In this document: positions 45,679 through 56,619 of the stretch, piece after piece
Layout of the letters: the number at the start of each line of letters is the position of its first letter
How positions within the stretch are numbered: position 1 is the first letter of the stretch
NCBI GenBank assembly: GCA_027943335.1
Contig: BSBK01000869.1
Location: 1,956,001-2,020,000, forward strand
Origin: Chamaecyparis obtusa
Lineage: Eukaryota; Streptophyta; Pinopsida; Cupressales; Cupressaceae
Direction of reading: 5' to 3'
DNA: 64,000 bases
Made by a program: the position numbers and the translations under genes
Notes under the pieces: model-generated
Seen by the model: only the letters and a program-made list of their open reading frames with translations
What the model was told of the DNA's origin: nothing
Database searches by the model: none

Positions 45679-48076
45679 ATGGCATCATCATCTTCTGTTG
45701 TCAATCTGATTCAAGGTAACCAATTTGATAGACCATTTTACGACATCATGCCAGTGCAGAACAGAGAGAACGATATGACAGGTGTGCTATCATCGGTACC
45801 TGATGGAGTTCTGCTGACTGAAGACATTATGACTTTCATCCACGCCAAGCAGGAAGAACTGAGTGAAACCTTCATCCAAAGCGAGTATCTCTCGCTCTGC
45901 CAAGATGGAAAGCTTCAAGATAAGTATGCGAAGCTTGAAACCTCAGGTTTGATCAATGGAGTTAGGTTTCCAACTGTGTTTCGACCGGATTGGGTAAGAC
46001 TGGTTCTGAGTAGGGCTCATGAACCAGGGATGTGGCTAGCGAAAGGCACAGTCACACCGATCACCAAGGAGGATTTGCGAAGGGTTACTCGTTATAGCGA
46101 CAAAGGGGAAGCTCTTACCCTTAGAACCATTGCGAATGTTGTAGTCGCAAGGTTAACAAAGTTGAAGTCCGACAATTGGTTAATGACTGTTAGCGACATA
46201 GAGGAAATGGGCTTTCGGTTTGCATCTGCAGTAATAGGGTACAAAATCTATCAGTCAAGCAACATTAACAGTGTACGAGGAGGAGCAATACATGCCGCAC
46301 ACTGGATCATGGATGACAACGCACAATACAACATTTGTGCCATGCTAAGAGGGCAAATTTTTGAAAATCTAAAGAAGCTTGGTCTTGTGAAGAAAAAGTT
46401 TCTAAAATATGGAACTCTACTGGTATGTTTGTTCTTTTACTATCAAAATTTCTTTCCGGGCATAGGAAAAGTAACTTGGCTAGCAGATAAACCGGTTATG
46501 ATTCAAATAGGAGATATGGCAAACAAACTAGGAAATTCGTTTAATAAATTAATGACCGATTATTTTGAGGCCTTCCAGCTGAGAATGCATGCCAGGGAAA
46601 GAATTCCCTTGGCCATTGTTGATTTATACAAGGATGAGGTGTGTTTTCTAGTCAACACCGATTGCTATATAATTCAGGCTGTGGAGCCCAAGACTGAGTA
46701 TGCATCGGAGCTTGGATATGAAATCTCCACCAAAGTAGCCAAGGCATATGCAGAAGCATTGCAAGAGAGTGACCTAGATCTCTTTGCATACCGGTTTGGG
46801 ACTTGTGAAAAAATTCTGGAAAATCTGAAGAAGTTATTAGTTAAAGAACCTAAAAAGGTATATGTGAAGAGGACTCCCAAACCGAAGAAGAAGAAAACAA
46901 TAACAGAAGAACCGAAGGTTCAAAGGAAAAGAGCACAACAGGTGTCCAGTACTCAAGGGTAAGAAACAGAAGAAACTGAGATTGAAGAGACTGCCACTCT
47001 TCACAGAAAGAGAAAGACCGGGAAACTGGTGAAAGAGGATGCACTAAGAGGAAGGAAGCCAACAATTGATGAATTAGTTGAAGGAATTAAGGAGGCAGGT
47101 GGACTGGGAATAGCTGGAAGAAGATATACAACGAGTAATGAAGAAGATAAAAGAAAAATTGAAGAAGTTGTAGTTTACTATCTCTACAAGTTCAATTACA
47201 CTCCAACTGAGCTTCACACAACAATACGAGATGATTTACTGGAAATTATAGAAGGAAGATGAAAGTCTTCAATTGGCAAGGAAAGAGAGCTAAGAATAAA
47301 AGCTCTACTTGACATCCAAAATCATCTCACTCTAGAAGAAGCAACCCAACAAGCTCTTGCATAAACATAATTTTAAGATAAGAAAGAGAATAAGTTAGGT
47401 GCTGATTGGTGAAGTAGACCAAGTGCATGAAGGAGTCACTACCTGGACAAATCTTCTTCAACAACAACACTAGACAGGAGAAGAGTGCCAAAAGACCAAA
47501 GAGCCACCGGTGATAGATACTAGGAAAGGAAAAGGGATACTGGGAGTCGAGCCTCAGGACAAAGCAAATATATCAACTTGATCCGTCATTGTTGATATCA
47601 TTGATGATAAAGCTGGTGATTTGACTCCACCAAATCTGCTTGCATCCCCAATTAAAGGTAAGGCTAGAACCTTAACTGTAGATAACATTGTTGATGAAGT
47701 TATGGATTTTGGTGAAGTGTCAAATGCAGCCAAATGGTTCACTGTTTTAGTAGAAGAGGATAAGCAGAAAATCGAGGTTGCCCTATTGGAAACTTTCTTA
47801 GATTTCAATAGAAGTCCTAGAGATTATAGGGCTAAATTTCCTCCTGAACTGAATCAAAGAATTATGGTTAAATGGAGAACCGGTCTAGCAGCCAACAATA
47901 GAATTGTCAAGTAGACATTGACACAGATAAAACCAGGTCTCAGTGAAGAGACAACTAAACTTCTAATGGAAGAAGTGTCAATGAATTTGGATACAAAAAA
48001 AAGGGTCGCCAAAATTATCAATTGTTATGAAAAAGAAGTGTATAATGATACACTAGAGTTCTGGCAGCAATATGAC
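45679..48076 (+). pseudogene. ORF2 of copy B, N-terminal 427 aa open
   Basis: ATG 45679 opens 427 intact codons to TAA 46960-46962. It is the best-preserved view of the ORF2 family. Order: MASSSSVVNLIQGN; DIMTFIHAKQEELSETF; PDWVRLVLSRAHEPGMWL; RVTRYSDKGEALTLRTIANV; GFRFASAVIGYKIYQSSNI with AIHAAHWIMD; YGTLLVCLFFYYQNFFPGIG; FEAFQLRMHARERI; GYEISTKVAKAYAEAL; then a basic KKKKTITEEP tail. Reading on in the same frame gives KPTIDELVEGIKEAGG (47029-47262), and after a frame change DEVMDFGEVSNAAKWF (47621-47914). The element is cut at 48076. I see no catalytic motif. The role could be structural, RNA-binding or host-interaction; this is unknown. Confidence 0.65.
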
Positions 48077-49102
48077 TAAATCATGTGCAGGTATATTCAT
48101 CAAGGAACAAGGCAATAATTAACATTGGAAGTGGGGACATTACACGTATGAAGAGGCTATATTAAACTCACAAGATGACAAAGATGAACACAAGACTTGG
48201 GACCCCGATGCAACTCCTATTAGTGATACGTGTAAACATGTTTGAATCAAAGGGACAAACCCTAATGGTATCGACCATAAACATTCTCCATATAATCTTC
48301 AAGAGGATAAGTTCAACAAAGGATTCTTTTTTAGAGCAAAGACCAAACATTGAATGTTTAAATTTGGTTGAGAAAAGTGACATTCTGACTTCATCTCCTA
48401 CACATGTAAGTTATTATTGCTGACTTTTTTTTCTGCAATACTAACATTAGTCAATATGCAAGTGGTTTGTTGAACCTTTGCTATCTTTAAGTAGGCTAAT
48501 GATGAGAGATTGTCCAAGTATGATTACAAGGAATAGCAAGCCCTACCAACTTGCTAAGTCATTGATGACTACGATAAGTTGGAACAATTGGGATCACCCT
48601 TTAAGATTCTTGTGGAGTTGTTTGAAGATTAGACTCCTATTTAAAAAGACTATGAGTGACATATATCTTGATTGGAGGCATGAGCGTAAGACTATTAAAA
48701 TCAGAATATTACAGCATCAATGTTACAATACACAAATAAGGACGATTTGGAATTCAGTTTTCAATGGGAGCTCAAAGGTTGATAATGTATATAGTTTTAA
48801 GATCATCAAAAGACATTTGTCTAAATAATGTGTGGAACATTTGATGGATCGCCTTATGGGCATGCAATACAAGATTGTTACTCAAGATAATCAACCTAAC
48901 TACAGTGAGAATCATTGACGCTCTAACCTTTGGGACCTAGAAGTCTACATGATGAATGAATTGTATATTGGGTTCAATGACATCAATATGAAGCAATGGA
49001 TGTATGTTGAATCATTCTTCATATTTACTTGGGATCCAGGAATCATCATGACAGTATAATAATGCTTGTGAGCAAGCATTTTCCAAGAGGGGGAGAGTTT
49101 AA
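48077..49102 (+). other. Degenerate retroelement tail ending in a PPT
   Basis: No clear coding motif survives. The last bases read AAGAGGGGGAGAG (49085-49097), a good polypurine tract, five bases before TGTCCCC. Confidence 0.35.
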
Positions 49103-49300
49103 TGTCCCCATTCCAGATAAATGATTAAATAAGTTTAAATTAAAGCTTTAAACTTATTATTAAAGGGAACAAGCTTGATATCAAGGAATCATCAACATAA
49201 TCAAATGCATCTTAGTGCATCTTTCATATCATCGACTAATATGAAGATTGCTTTTGTGCCTATAATGAATGGATATTCTTTTATACACTTTATTAGTGAT
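49103..49300 (+). repeat. LTR start, plus orientation (partial)
   Basis: TGTCCCCATTCCAG follows the PPT, like the TGTCCCC start of the solo LTR at 56620. The right end is not identifiable because a minus-strand LTR joins somewhere before 49530. Confidence 0.35.
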
Positions 49301-49874
49301 AACATATCATAAATACAAAATAGAAGACTAAATTTGAAACATATAATATATAAAATAGCTGATGAAAACGACAAAAATATTCATTAGACAATCGACTTCA
49401 ATTAGAAAAATGGTCAAAGACATCAACAACGACCGATTCACATATTCTAATTGTTAGCATTTGTTTGCCCCGTAGGATAAAGTTTAATGCATACAGGAAT
49501 GTAAAGTAAATGTAACAGACATATGCAACATAAGAGAACTCATAGATGCATTTCCATTAATCTCATAAGTGCTTACAATGTATTTTCAAATGACACCAAC
49601 AATATTTCTATTTCATGTTGACAACAATAACATCTATAAGAGAACTCATAGATGCATTTCCATTAATCTCATAAGTGCTTACAATGTATTTTCAAATGAC
49701 ACCAACAATATTTCTATTTCATGTTGACAACAATAACATATCTTGGACATAAATACATAGATATATATAGAGGTGTTGAGGGGGTGCGAGTGCCAACTGT
49801 TGACAACCGTCACCCAACTACCTACCCCTCAGCAAATGCTAACAAACACTAACTACACTAGTCGCCCGACATCA
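49301..49874 (-). repeat. 3' LTR of minus-strand gypsy (approximate left end)
   Basis: The minus strand reads PPT TTTTTTGGGGGG (49887-49876), then TGATGTCGGGCGAC. A TATA-like TCTATATATATC lies at about 49775-49762. The LTR contains the 106-bp tandem duplication. Its far end was not delimited. Confidence 0.45.
49531..49739. repeat. Perfect tandem duplication, 106-bp unit
   Basis: The unit starting TAAGAGAACTCATAGATGC at 49531 repeats from 49637 without visible mismatch until 49739. Such identity suggests a recent event. Confidence 0.9.
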
Positions 49875-50064
49875 TCCCCCCAAAAAAGAAAGTTGTCTTC
49901 AGACGACATGCAACAAAATGGGGACTAATACAACTATACGGAAATAAATCAAGAAGTAGGGGGCCGAGGGAGCGTCCCTAATGATGTGGTGTTGAGGCCA
50001 CTAGCCGCACTCTCAATCGGTACACTTGCTCCATTCGTAGCCTTAGATCTCTCTTTGCTAACAT

Positions 50065-52664
50065 CTATTGTTCTCGAGCAGACTTCACCATGAATGTCGC
50101 TTCCAAGATCTCCTTATCCTTTTTGTCTCTCTCCTCCATAGCTATAGCAAGACGAGTCTCCACAACCACTCGATCAGCCCTCTCATGTTCCAACTGCTTC
50201 ATCATTGCGGCCCTCTCAACTGTCCTCTCAACCCTCCCCTGAGCCAACTGTGCCTCCAACATTGCCAAGTGACCCTTGCGTTGAGCCAACAACTCCTCTA
50301 CCTCCTGGAGTCGAGTGGCCAACTCCTCCTGAGCCATCAACGCCGCCATTGGTGTGGCGTTAGCCCCTGATGCTACATGCCGGGTCCTCCTGAGCTTGTA
50401 GGACCCCTCACAAAATGCTTGCTCGACCCTTGTAAAAAAAGAATGAATTTGACTCTCTCCTACGGGCTCTTGAAGGCCCCTATCCACGAACATCCCAAGG
50501 GTCTTCGTGGTAGGCCATCCCTGAGACTCAAAGCGTCGTGCGAACTCCTGATTGCAACCTCTTGTAGCAAACACCAACAATTGTTCAACATCATGATTTA
50601 CCACTTCTTGGGCTTGTAATCTAGTAGATGCTACTATCCTCCGTGCGCGTGCTGCCATGTGTGCGGAGTACTCATCAAGGTCATTAGACTCACCATGATT
50701 CTTAGATGCATCAATCCCGTCCTCACACTCCTCTTGTAGGCCTATGTCATGCAGGGGATCTATCTCCAACTCCCTGACAGGTGAACTCTCTCTCTCCAGA
50801 TCCACAATCTCCTGAGATGGTACGTATCGCTGCGCTGAAAAGAGTGTGGGTCCAACGGGTACTATGGGCGTGAGCTGGAAACGGGTGAGCCAAGTTTTTA
50901 TGGTGGCCTCTTAACGCAATACCCGCATTCATCAACATCTCAATGTCACCATCCCTTGGCACCTCCTCTCCTGTTAGCTGTTCCATCACTACCACCTCTG
51001 TCCCTACTGCCTCCATGGCCTCTGTCTCGACCACCTCAACGACCACCTCTGACTCAATCACCTGCTCTCATGGTATCTCTCGGGCTACCAACTCGATGGC
51101 CTCTATTGTCTCTGTTGCTCGCTGCTTGACCACCCCTACGACAGACTACTACTGTGGGCTCTGGCTTTGTCACTGCTAGTGGGGGCACAACTGTAGTATC
51201 CACACTCGCACTGGGAGGTGTGATAGTAATTGGGGCCCTTGACTGGCCAAAGCCTGGTACGGGAATGGCTGCCACTGTCATACTAAACAAAGTAGGTGGG
51301 GACAATTGGCTGCTCCCAGATAAAAGTATTGGCGCAAAAAGCACTCTTCCTTGTGACAATGTGCCACCCGAGAGTATGTGGATGTACGAGGGTGGTACAA
51401 TTTCAGAATGTGTGAGACTACTCGCGGGTGTGACTCTTGCAAGGCCTCCGACTTTGACCTCTAAGTCCAACGCCTCTCCCTCGGCCGGGTGACTCTCTCA
51501 GCTCACCATCCTGAAACTCCCTCTACTGGCCCTCGACATCTCCGTTGACTCGTGTCCGCTATCATCACCATGCTCTCCATTTGTTTCGGACTCCGTCTTG
51601 GACACAATGATATGACGCTTTTGCTTTTGACCAGACTTAATAGTATTGTCTGCAACCAAGGTGTCTAAGTGTCGCCAATAAAGGATGGGTGGGTGGCCAA
51701 GCTCTACTCTGCCTTGTGGCTGCAACTCCAATAGGTTCGAAGGCATTTGTGTCTGTGTAGCATAGTGCAACATATAAATGGTTTTATGTGAGAGTGTCAT
51801 AAATTCTTTCATTCTATTGGCTAGCACCAATGCCCAATCATAGACTACGCCATTCCTTAATTCATTCATTAGAGCTATTTGTGGCAGTGCAATATCTGAA
51901 GTGCGGCTCGAACCTGTAAGTCTACTCTTTATGACATCCATCAAGCACCTCCACTCACTAGCCGCAACGAACAATTTTTTCAACCCATAGTACTTACTAG
52001 ACTGCACCAAGGACTGCCATTCAGCCTCTGTCAAATCTCGGCAAACCATCTTTATGTACTTTTGTTTCTGTTCAACAGTGATCTTTTTCATTCTCCTATC
52101 AATCTTTTTACTGTGAGACCTTGGAATGCCAAATACTCGTGTAAACTCTACGGCTGAAAAACAAACTGTAAGGTCGCATCCCAAGAACTAAAAAACTGAT
52201 TTGCGTGGATGCCTGTCATTGGTTTCAATCATGGTTCTTAATGCTCCTTCAAACTCTCGAACAACAAACATCAACATTTGGATAGCCCAATGCACCTGGG
52301 CATGCCTGAGATTTTCCTTAATGGGGTGGTCGTTTGGGGTTTCTTGCCACCATGTCCGACACTCCATACCATTCAATACCTCAAATGTGATGTTTTGTAT
52401 TGTCACTTCTTCCCTCAGAGCCTGCAGTTTTGGCCTTACTTTCTTCCTTGTGGCCGTCTTCCCAGTATCCATGTTTCCTACAATTCTCATTCCGAATGGC
52501 AGTGTTTGCTTTTCTTTGTTCATTACAAAAGAAGTGCTTCCTGATTGTGACCCTTGTAATTGCTTCCTCCAATCTTGTTTCCTTCTTCTCGATTCCATCA
52601 ATTGCCTCCTTGCCGTACAAAACCGGAAATTATAATGCCTATAGACTTCTGTTAGAGCGTACAA
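50065..52664 (-). pseudogene. ORF3 downstream of integrase (accessory protein, about 870 codons)
   Basis: Frames on the minus strand: ARRQLMESRRRKQDWRKQL (52620); QVHWAIQMLMFVVREFEG; stop at 52188-52190 (Glu in the plus copy); FTRVFGIP; KMVCRDLTEAEWQSL; WRCLMDVIKSRLTG; DIALPQIALMNELRNGVVYD with WALVLANRMKEF and HKTIYMLHYA; then VLFAPILLSGSSQL and MTVAAIPVPGFGQ. After frame changes comes a coiled-coil Glu/Arg/Ala-rich end (50805-50065). The position matches env-like ORFs of some plant gypsy elements, but no signal peptide or transmembrane helix is evident. The plus copy keeps the same domain order, so it was a real gene. Function unknown. Confidence 0.65.
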
Positions 52665-53480
52665 TGTCTACCCAGGCCCTTCCGTACACTATGACTCCGT
52701 TGATGCTACGTGCGGTCTTTTTATTTTGTTTTTCCTTCTCACCAGTACACACTGACTCTCTGTGGGCTGCCATATGGAATATTAATGTGTATTGCTTGTT
52801 TAGTGTATTCTGACTTGGGCGTACAACGTTTCTTTAGCTGTCACCATCTTACTGAATGTTTTGAATGTACGACCTCTATATGGTCTTAACTATTTGGACT
52901 TCCTATATTGCTGTGCGGTAGCTCTATCTTTGTATTACTGATGCGGTTTTGTGTAAGGCCTTCAAGCTGTGCGGTTTGTCTTCTTTTGAGTGCCTGAGTC
53001 ATCTTGATTGCTCCTTACTGTGTGCCGTATAGACTTCCTTAGATGATCTAATTGTTGTTTCTTATTGTTGGACAATTTCTCTAGTGCGAAGTATTTCTTC
53101 TTGTTCGGCCGCACTTCCATACTACGCTCCACAGGATAAGTGTTTCTTTCTCTGTGACGTCTTCTATAGTTCCTTCCTTTAGCAATATATTGTTTCTCCA
53201 CACCCCACGATACAGTGTTTGTATTATCCTTGTGGGATTATGCCGTCTCCTCTCTAAGGGCTGTACGGTCTTTTCATTGTCTACGATCTTCCTTTTTTTT
53301 CATTGTGTGTGGGGGCCGTACGACCTTTTATAAACTGATTCCTTCTCCTTTTCATCAATGCACGGTGATTTGTTTTGGGGCTTGTACGGTGTTCACCATA
53401 TGGTAAACACCGTACGACACTCTCACCGTATGATGAGTTCTCTCACTTTTTTAAATTTTTTTTTTTTTTTTTAAAATTAT
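52665..53480 (-). other. Pol-ORF3 spacer studded with CCGTAC / GTACGG motifs
   Basis: Non-coding. Words of the CCGTACGA or TGTACGGT type recur roughly every 50-80 bp. A 32-bp palindrome (53384-53415: GTACGGTGTTCACCAT then ATGGTAAACACCGTAC, one mismatch) lies about 70 bp after pol. The plus copy has the same organisation. Confidence 0.55.
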
Positions 53481-53489
53481 TATTTTTTA

Positions 53490-54850
53490 TTTACATACCT
53501 TATCTTTGCTAGTTCGGTTGATCCTTTTGCTTAGAGGATGGTTTTCGTGCCTGCTTTTATGATACAATTTTAACTTCGACCCGTTTATAAACTCCTGAAC
53601 TGGTTGGCCATCTAGTGTTGACGATATGATGGATCCATTTTTTTTCTGAGCTCTCGAATTGTATAGGGACCGAGCCATTGTAATCTGAATTTTCCTTGCT
53701 TTATCTTGTTATGCCCATTGTACTTCAACACCAATTGTCCTGGAGTAAATCTCATACGCCTCAGATATTTTTCATACCATAACTTTCAGCACTGTTGGGC
53801 TGCCTCCATGGCCCACTGAGCCATCATCCTACGCTCATCCAGCTTATTCAAGGCATACAACTGTTTCCTTAAGCTTTCCATGTCGCCCAATCGGTTCTCA
53901 ATGGCTATCCAGAGACTTGGTACCATGAACTCTGTTGGTACAATAGCTTCTTGAGCGTACATTAATTGGAACAGTGTTTGGCTAGTTGTCACCTTGTATG
54001 TTGTACGATAGGCCCATAGCACCAACGACAACTTCTCCCAGTCCTCCTGTTCAATTCTGCACGACTTGTAAATCACTAACATAGTATCTTGTTGGTTGTT
54101 TTTGCCTACTTGTTTTCTCTTGGATAGTAGGTGCTAGATAATGAATGGAAATCTTGAATTTCGTCATGAGCAGTTTGATGACATGATTTACAAAATGGCC
54201 TCCTCGGTCGCTTGTCACTTGGATGGGAATGCTGCCGCATTGAGTGATGATTTGTTCATAGATAAACTTGGCGGTGCTCAAAGAAGAGTTATTAGGTAAG
54301 GCTCATGCTTCCACACACTTGGTAAAGTACTCAGTCACCATCACAATGTATCAACATCTACGTGCACGGCTTGCCTTCAATGATCCAATGAAATCTAACC
54401 GCCATCACTCAAACAATTCCTGGGCATGCGAGGGGTTCAGGGGCATAAAGTCCCTATTCAACGGTTTACCAACCCTCTGGTATGTGTCGCACCCCACGAC
54501 CCATTCTCGAGCATTATTATACAGAGTAGGCCACCACAAACCTGCCAGCAACACCTTTCTAGCGATAGTGTCCGGTCACATGTGGCCTCCAGCTAGACCC
54601 TTGTGTGCTTCTCTCAGAACGCTTGGAACCTCTTCTTCCATGATACATTTCCTCAACACCTGGTAGGTCCCATTTTATACAACAATCAATTTATCAATTG
54701 GAATGTTCTTCTCAGGACAAGCGTTCTCCTTTCACTCGACGACATATCTCTCGGGAACTGTGAGGTCAAGAGGTATTCCCCAATGGTGGTGTACCAAGAT
54801 GGTAGTACCACAATTTGAAACAGTTAAGCATCCGAAAAATCATCATTCAC
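53490..54850 (-). pseudogene. Gypsy integrase, minus copy
   Basis: H2C2 zinc region (HKGLAGGHM, then GCDTYQRVGKPL; second Cys is Tyr), catalytic core with LDFIGSLKASRARRC, VTEYFTKCVEA, SDRGGHFVNHVIKLLM and YRTTYKVTTSQTLFQLMYAQ, and a C-terminal end LDGQPVQEFINGSKLKLYH. The first two core acidic residues are visible (LDF, TSDRGG). Several stops and one frame change near 54120-54080 are present. No chromodomain follows. Confidence 0.8.
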
Positions 54851-54897
54851 TCTTGTTGGCGGCTCTTCGGACTTTATCTGTGATAGCTAGTTAGCAA

Positions 54898-56611
54898 TCA
54901 CATGACTCCTTGATCGCACAATGATTGTGAAAGTGAACTCCTATAACAGGAGTAGCCACCGTTGACCCTTCCTTGAATAATCGGTTTGTTCACCAGGTGC
55001 ATGAGGGCTTGGTGGTCCACATAGAATGTGAACGGGGTTGCCAGTAGGCAATGAAAAAACTTTTGTATGACGTAGACCATCCCGAGAGTGTCCCTTTTAG
55101 TTGTACTGTAATTCTTCTCTACTTTGGATAACAATTGGTCCAACTTGTGTTCGCCCACCTAGGTCAATGTAGCACCGATTGCATAGTTAGATGCATCCAC
55201 GTGGATGTGGAACTCTTTATCCCAATTTGGGTATGCCAAGATAGGGGGACCCACCAACCTTGTCTTCAATTCCTCGAAGGCTTCATCCTGTGCATTCTCC
55301 CAAGTGTATGGATCACCCTTTTGCGTCACTTTGTCCAGGGGGTATGAGATTTGTGCAAAGTTGATGAACCTCCAATAATATCTGATGTGGCCAAGGAAAG
55401 ATTTGACTCCGGTGACATTTGTAGGGGTTTCCATTTCCACAGTTACCATCACCTTATCTGTATTTGTGTTCAGCGCTGCTTTGTACACAATGTATCGCAA
55501 CAATTTTCCTTGATGCACCATAAATCTGCACTTCTTGGGATTCAATACCAACGTCGCTGTCCTACACCGTTCCATGCATTCCCGTAGGGCTACGAAATGA
55601 GTGTCTTGACTACTGTAAATGGACCAGTCATCAAGAAATGCTTTAAAATTTCCTAAGGACATCTTATCCAAGATGTGGAGGATGATTCTTTGAAAAGTTG
55701 TTGACACGTTACATAGTCCGAGAGGCTTCTTGTTGTAGGTGTAGACGCCGTCCACCACAACGTGGTTTTCAGCTTGTCCTCCTGGACAATGGAAATCTTA
55801 TTGTACTCGAAGAAGCCGTCCATGAAGGAATACATCTCGTGGCTTGCTGCTTCCTCCAAAATACTATCCATGAATGGCATGGGAAATGGGTCCTTAATAT
55901 TGACTGCGTTTAGGCACCAAAAGTCCACATAGATGCGGATCTGATTCGCCTCCTTCAATGAATCAAAATGGGTGATACCCATTCCATGGTTTGGACTCGA
56001 AAAATAATGCCCACTTCGAGCATCCACTCTATCTTGTCATTCATGCATGCAACATAGTTTTTGTTCATTTGATACAACCTCTTCCATACCGGTTGGGCTC
56101 TAGGCAAAAGTGGAATGCAATGCACGCATAGTTCTAGAGGCACTCCCTTCAGATCCTTATAGGTCTAGGCGAAGACATCCTTATACACCATAAATATTTT
56201 GAAAGAGGCGACCTTCAACATTGGGTTCCAGTCATCCCCCACCAATATGTTTTTTGGGTTTGCTTCATCTCCCAAGTTCGTCTCCTTCAACTTGGTCTCC
56301 TCATACCGTATAGGTTTATCTTTATCAAACTGATGTGCAGGAGTCTCACTAACTTGGGCCTCTCCATTATATTCCCCGTACTCTGGCGGAAACACATCCT
56401 TCTCTTCTGGTTCCTCTTCAATCTGCAACATGTTACAATGGAACAACTTGTAGTCTTCCATTTGCCAATGGAAGAGTTTGTTCATGGAATCCACATCGTC
56501 CTTGGAACATTCTTCCAACTCCTGAACACCCTCCTCATTTGGCTCCATCCTACGTTTTCCTTCATCCAGGCCAGTCTCTCCTTTTGACTCCGACTCCGAA
56601 GAGGATGCCAA
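54898..56611 (-). pseudogene. Gypsy reverse transcriptase and RNase H, minus copy
   Basis: An acidic linker (MASSSESESKGETGLDEG, 56611) leads into RT: PVWKRLYQMNKNY, IRIYVDFWCLNAVNIKDPFP, MDGFFEYNKI, FKAFLDDWSIYS (active site FLDD) and FLGHIRYYWRFI. RNase H shows FHIHVDASNYAIGATLT, EKNYSTTKRDTLGMVY and FTFYVDHQALMHLVNKP. Stops and frame changes occur near 56165, 55960 and 55650. The conserved order is that of Ty3/gypsy. Confidence 0.85.
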
Positions 56612-56619
56612 CTCTATAA

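Larger units (their letters stand above)
37562..48076 (+). mobile_element. Pol-less LTR retrotransposon, copy B (3' truncated)
   Basis: The 5' LTR (37562-38685), PBS, ORF1 and ORF2 are collinear with copy A. A LINE (39048-44190) interrupts ORF1. Similarity to copy A stops at about 48076, within ORF2 after EFWQQY, so the Glu-rich part, coiled-coil C-terminus and 3' LTR are missing. Confidence 0.75.

Noticed and set aside
50065..52664. ORF3 as a retroviral envelope gene
   Set aside because: It has the env position, but no signal peptide, transmembrane segment or cleavage site was visible.
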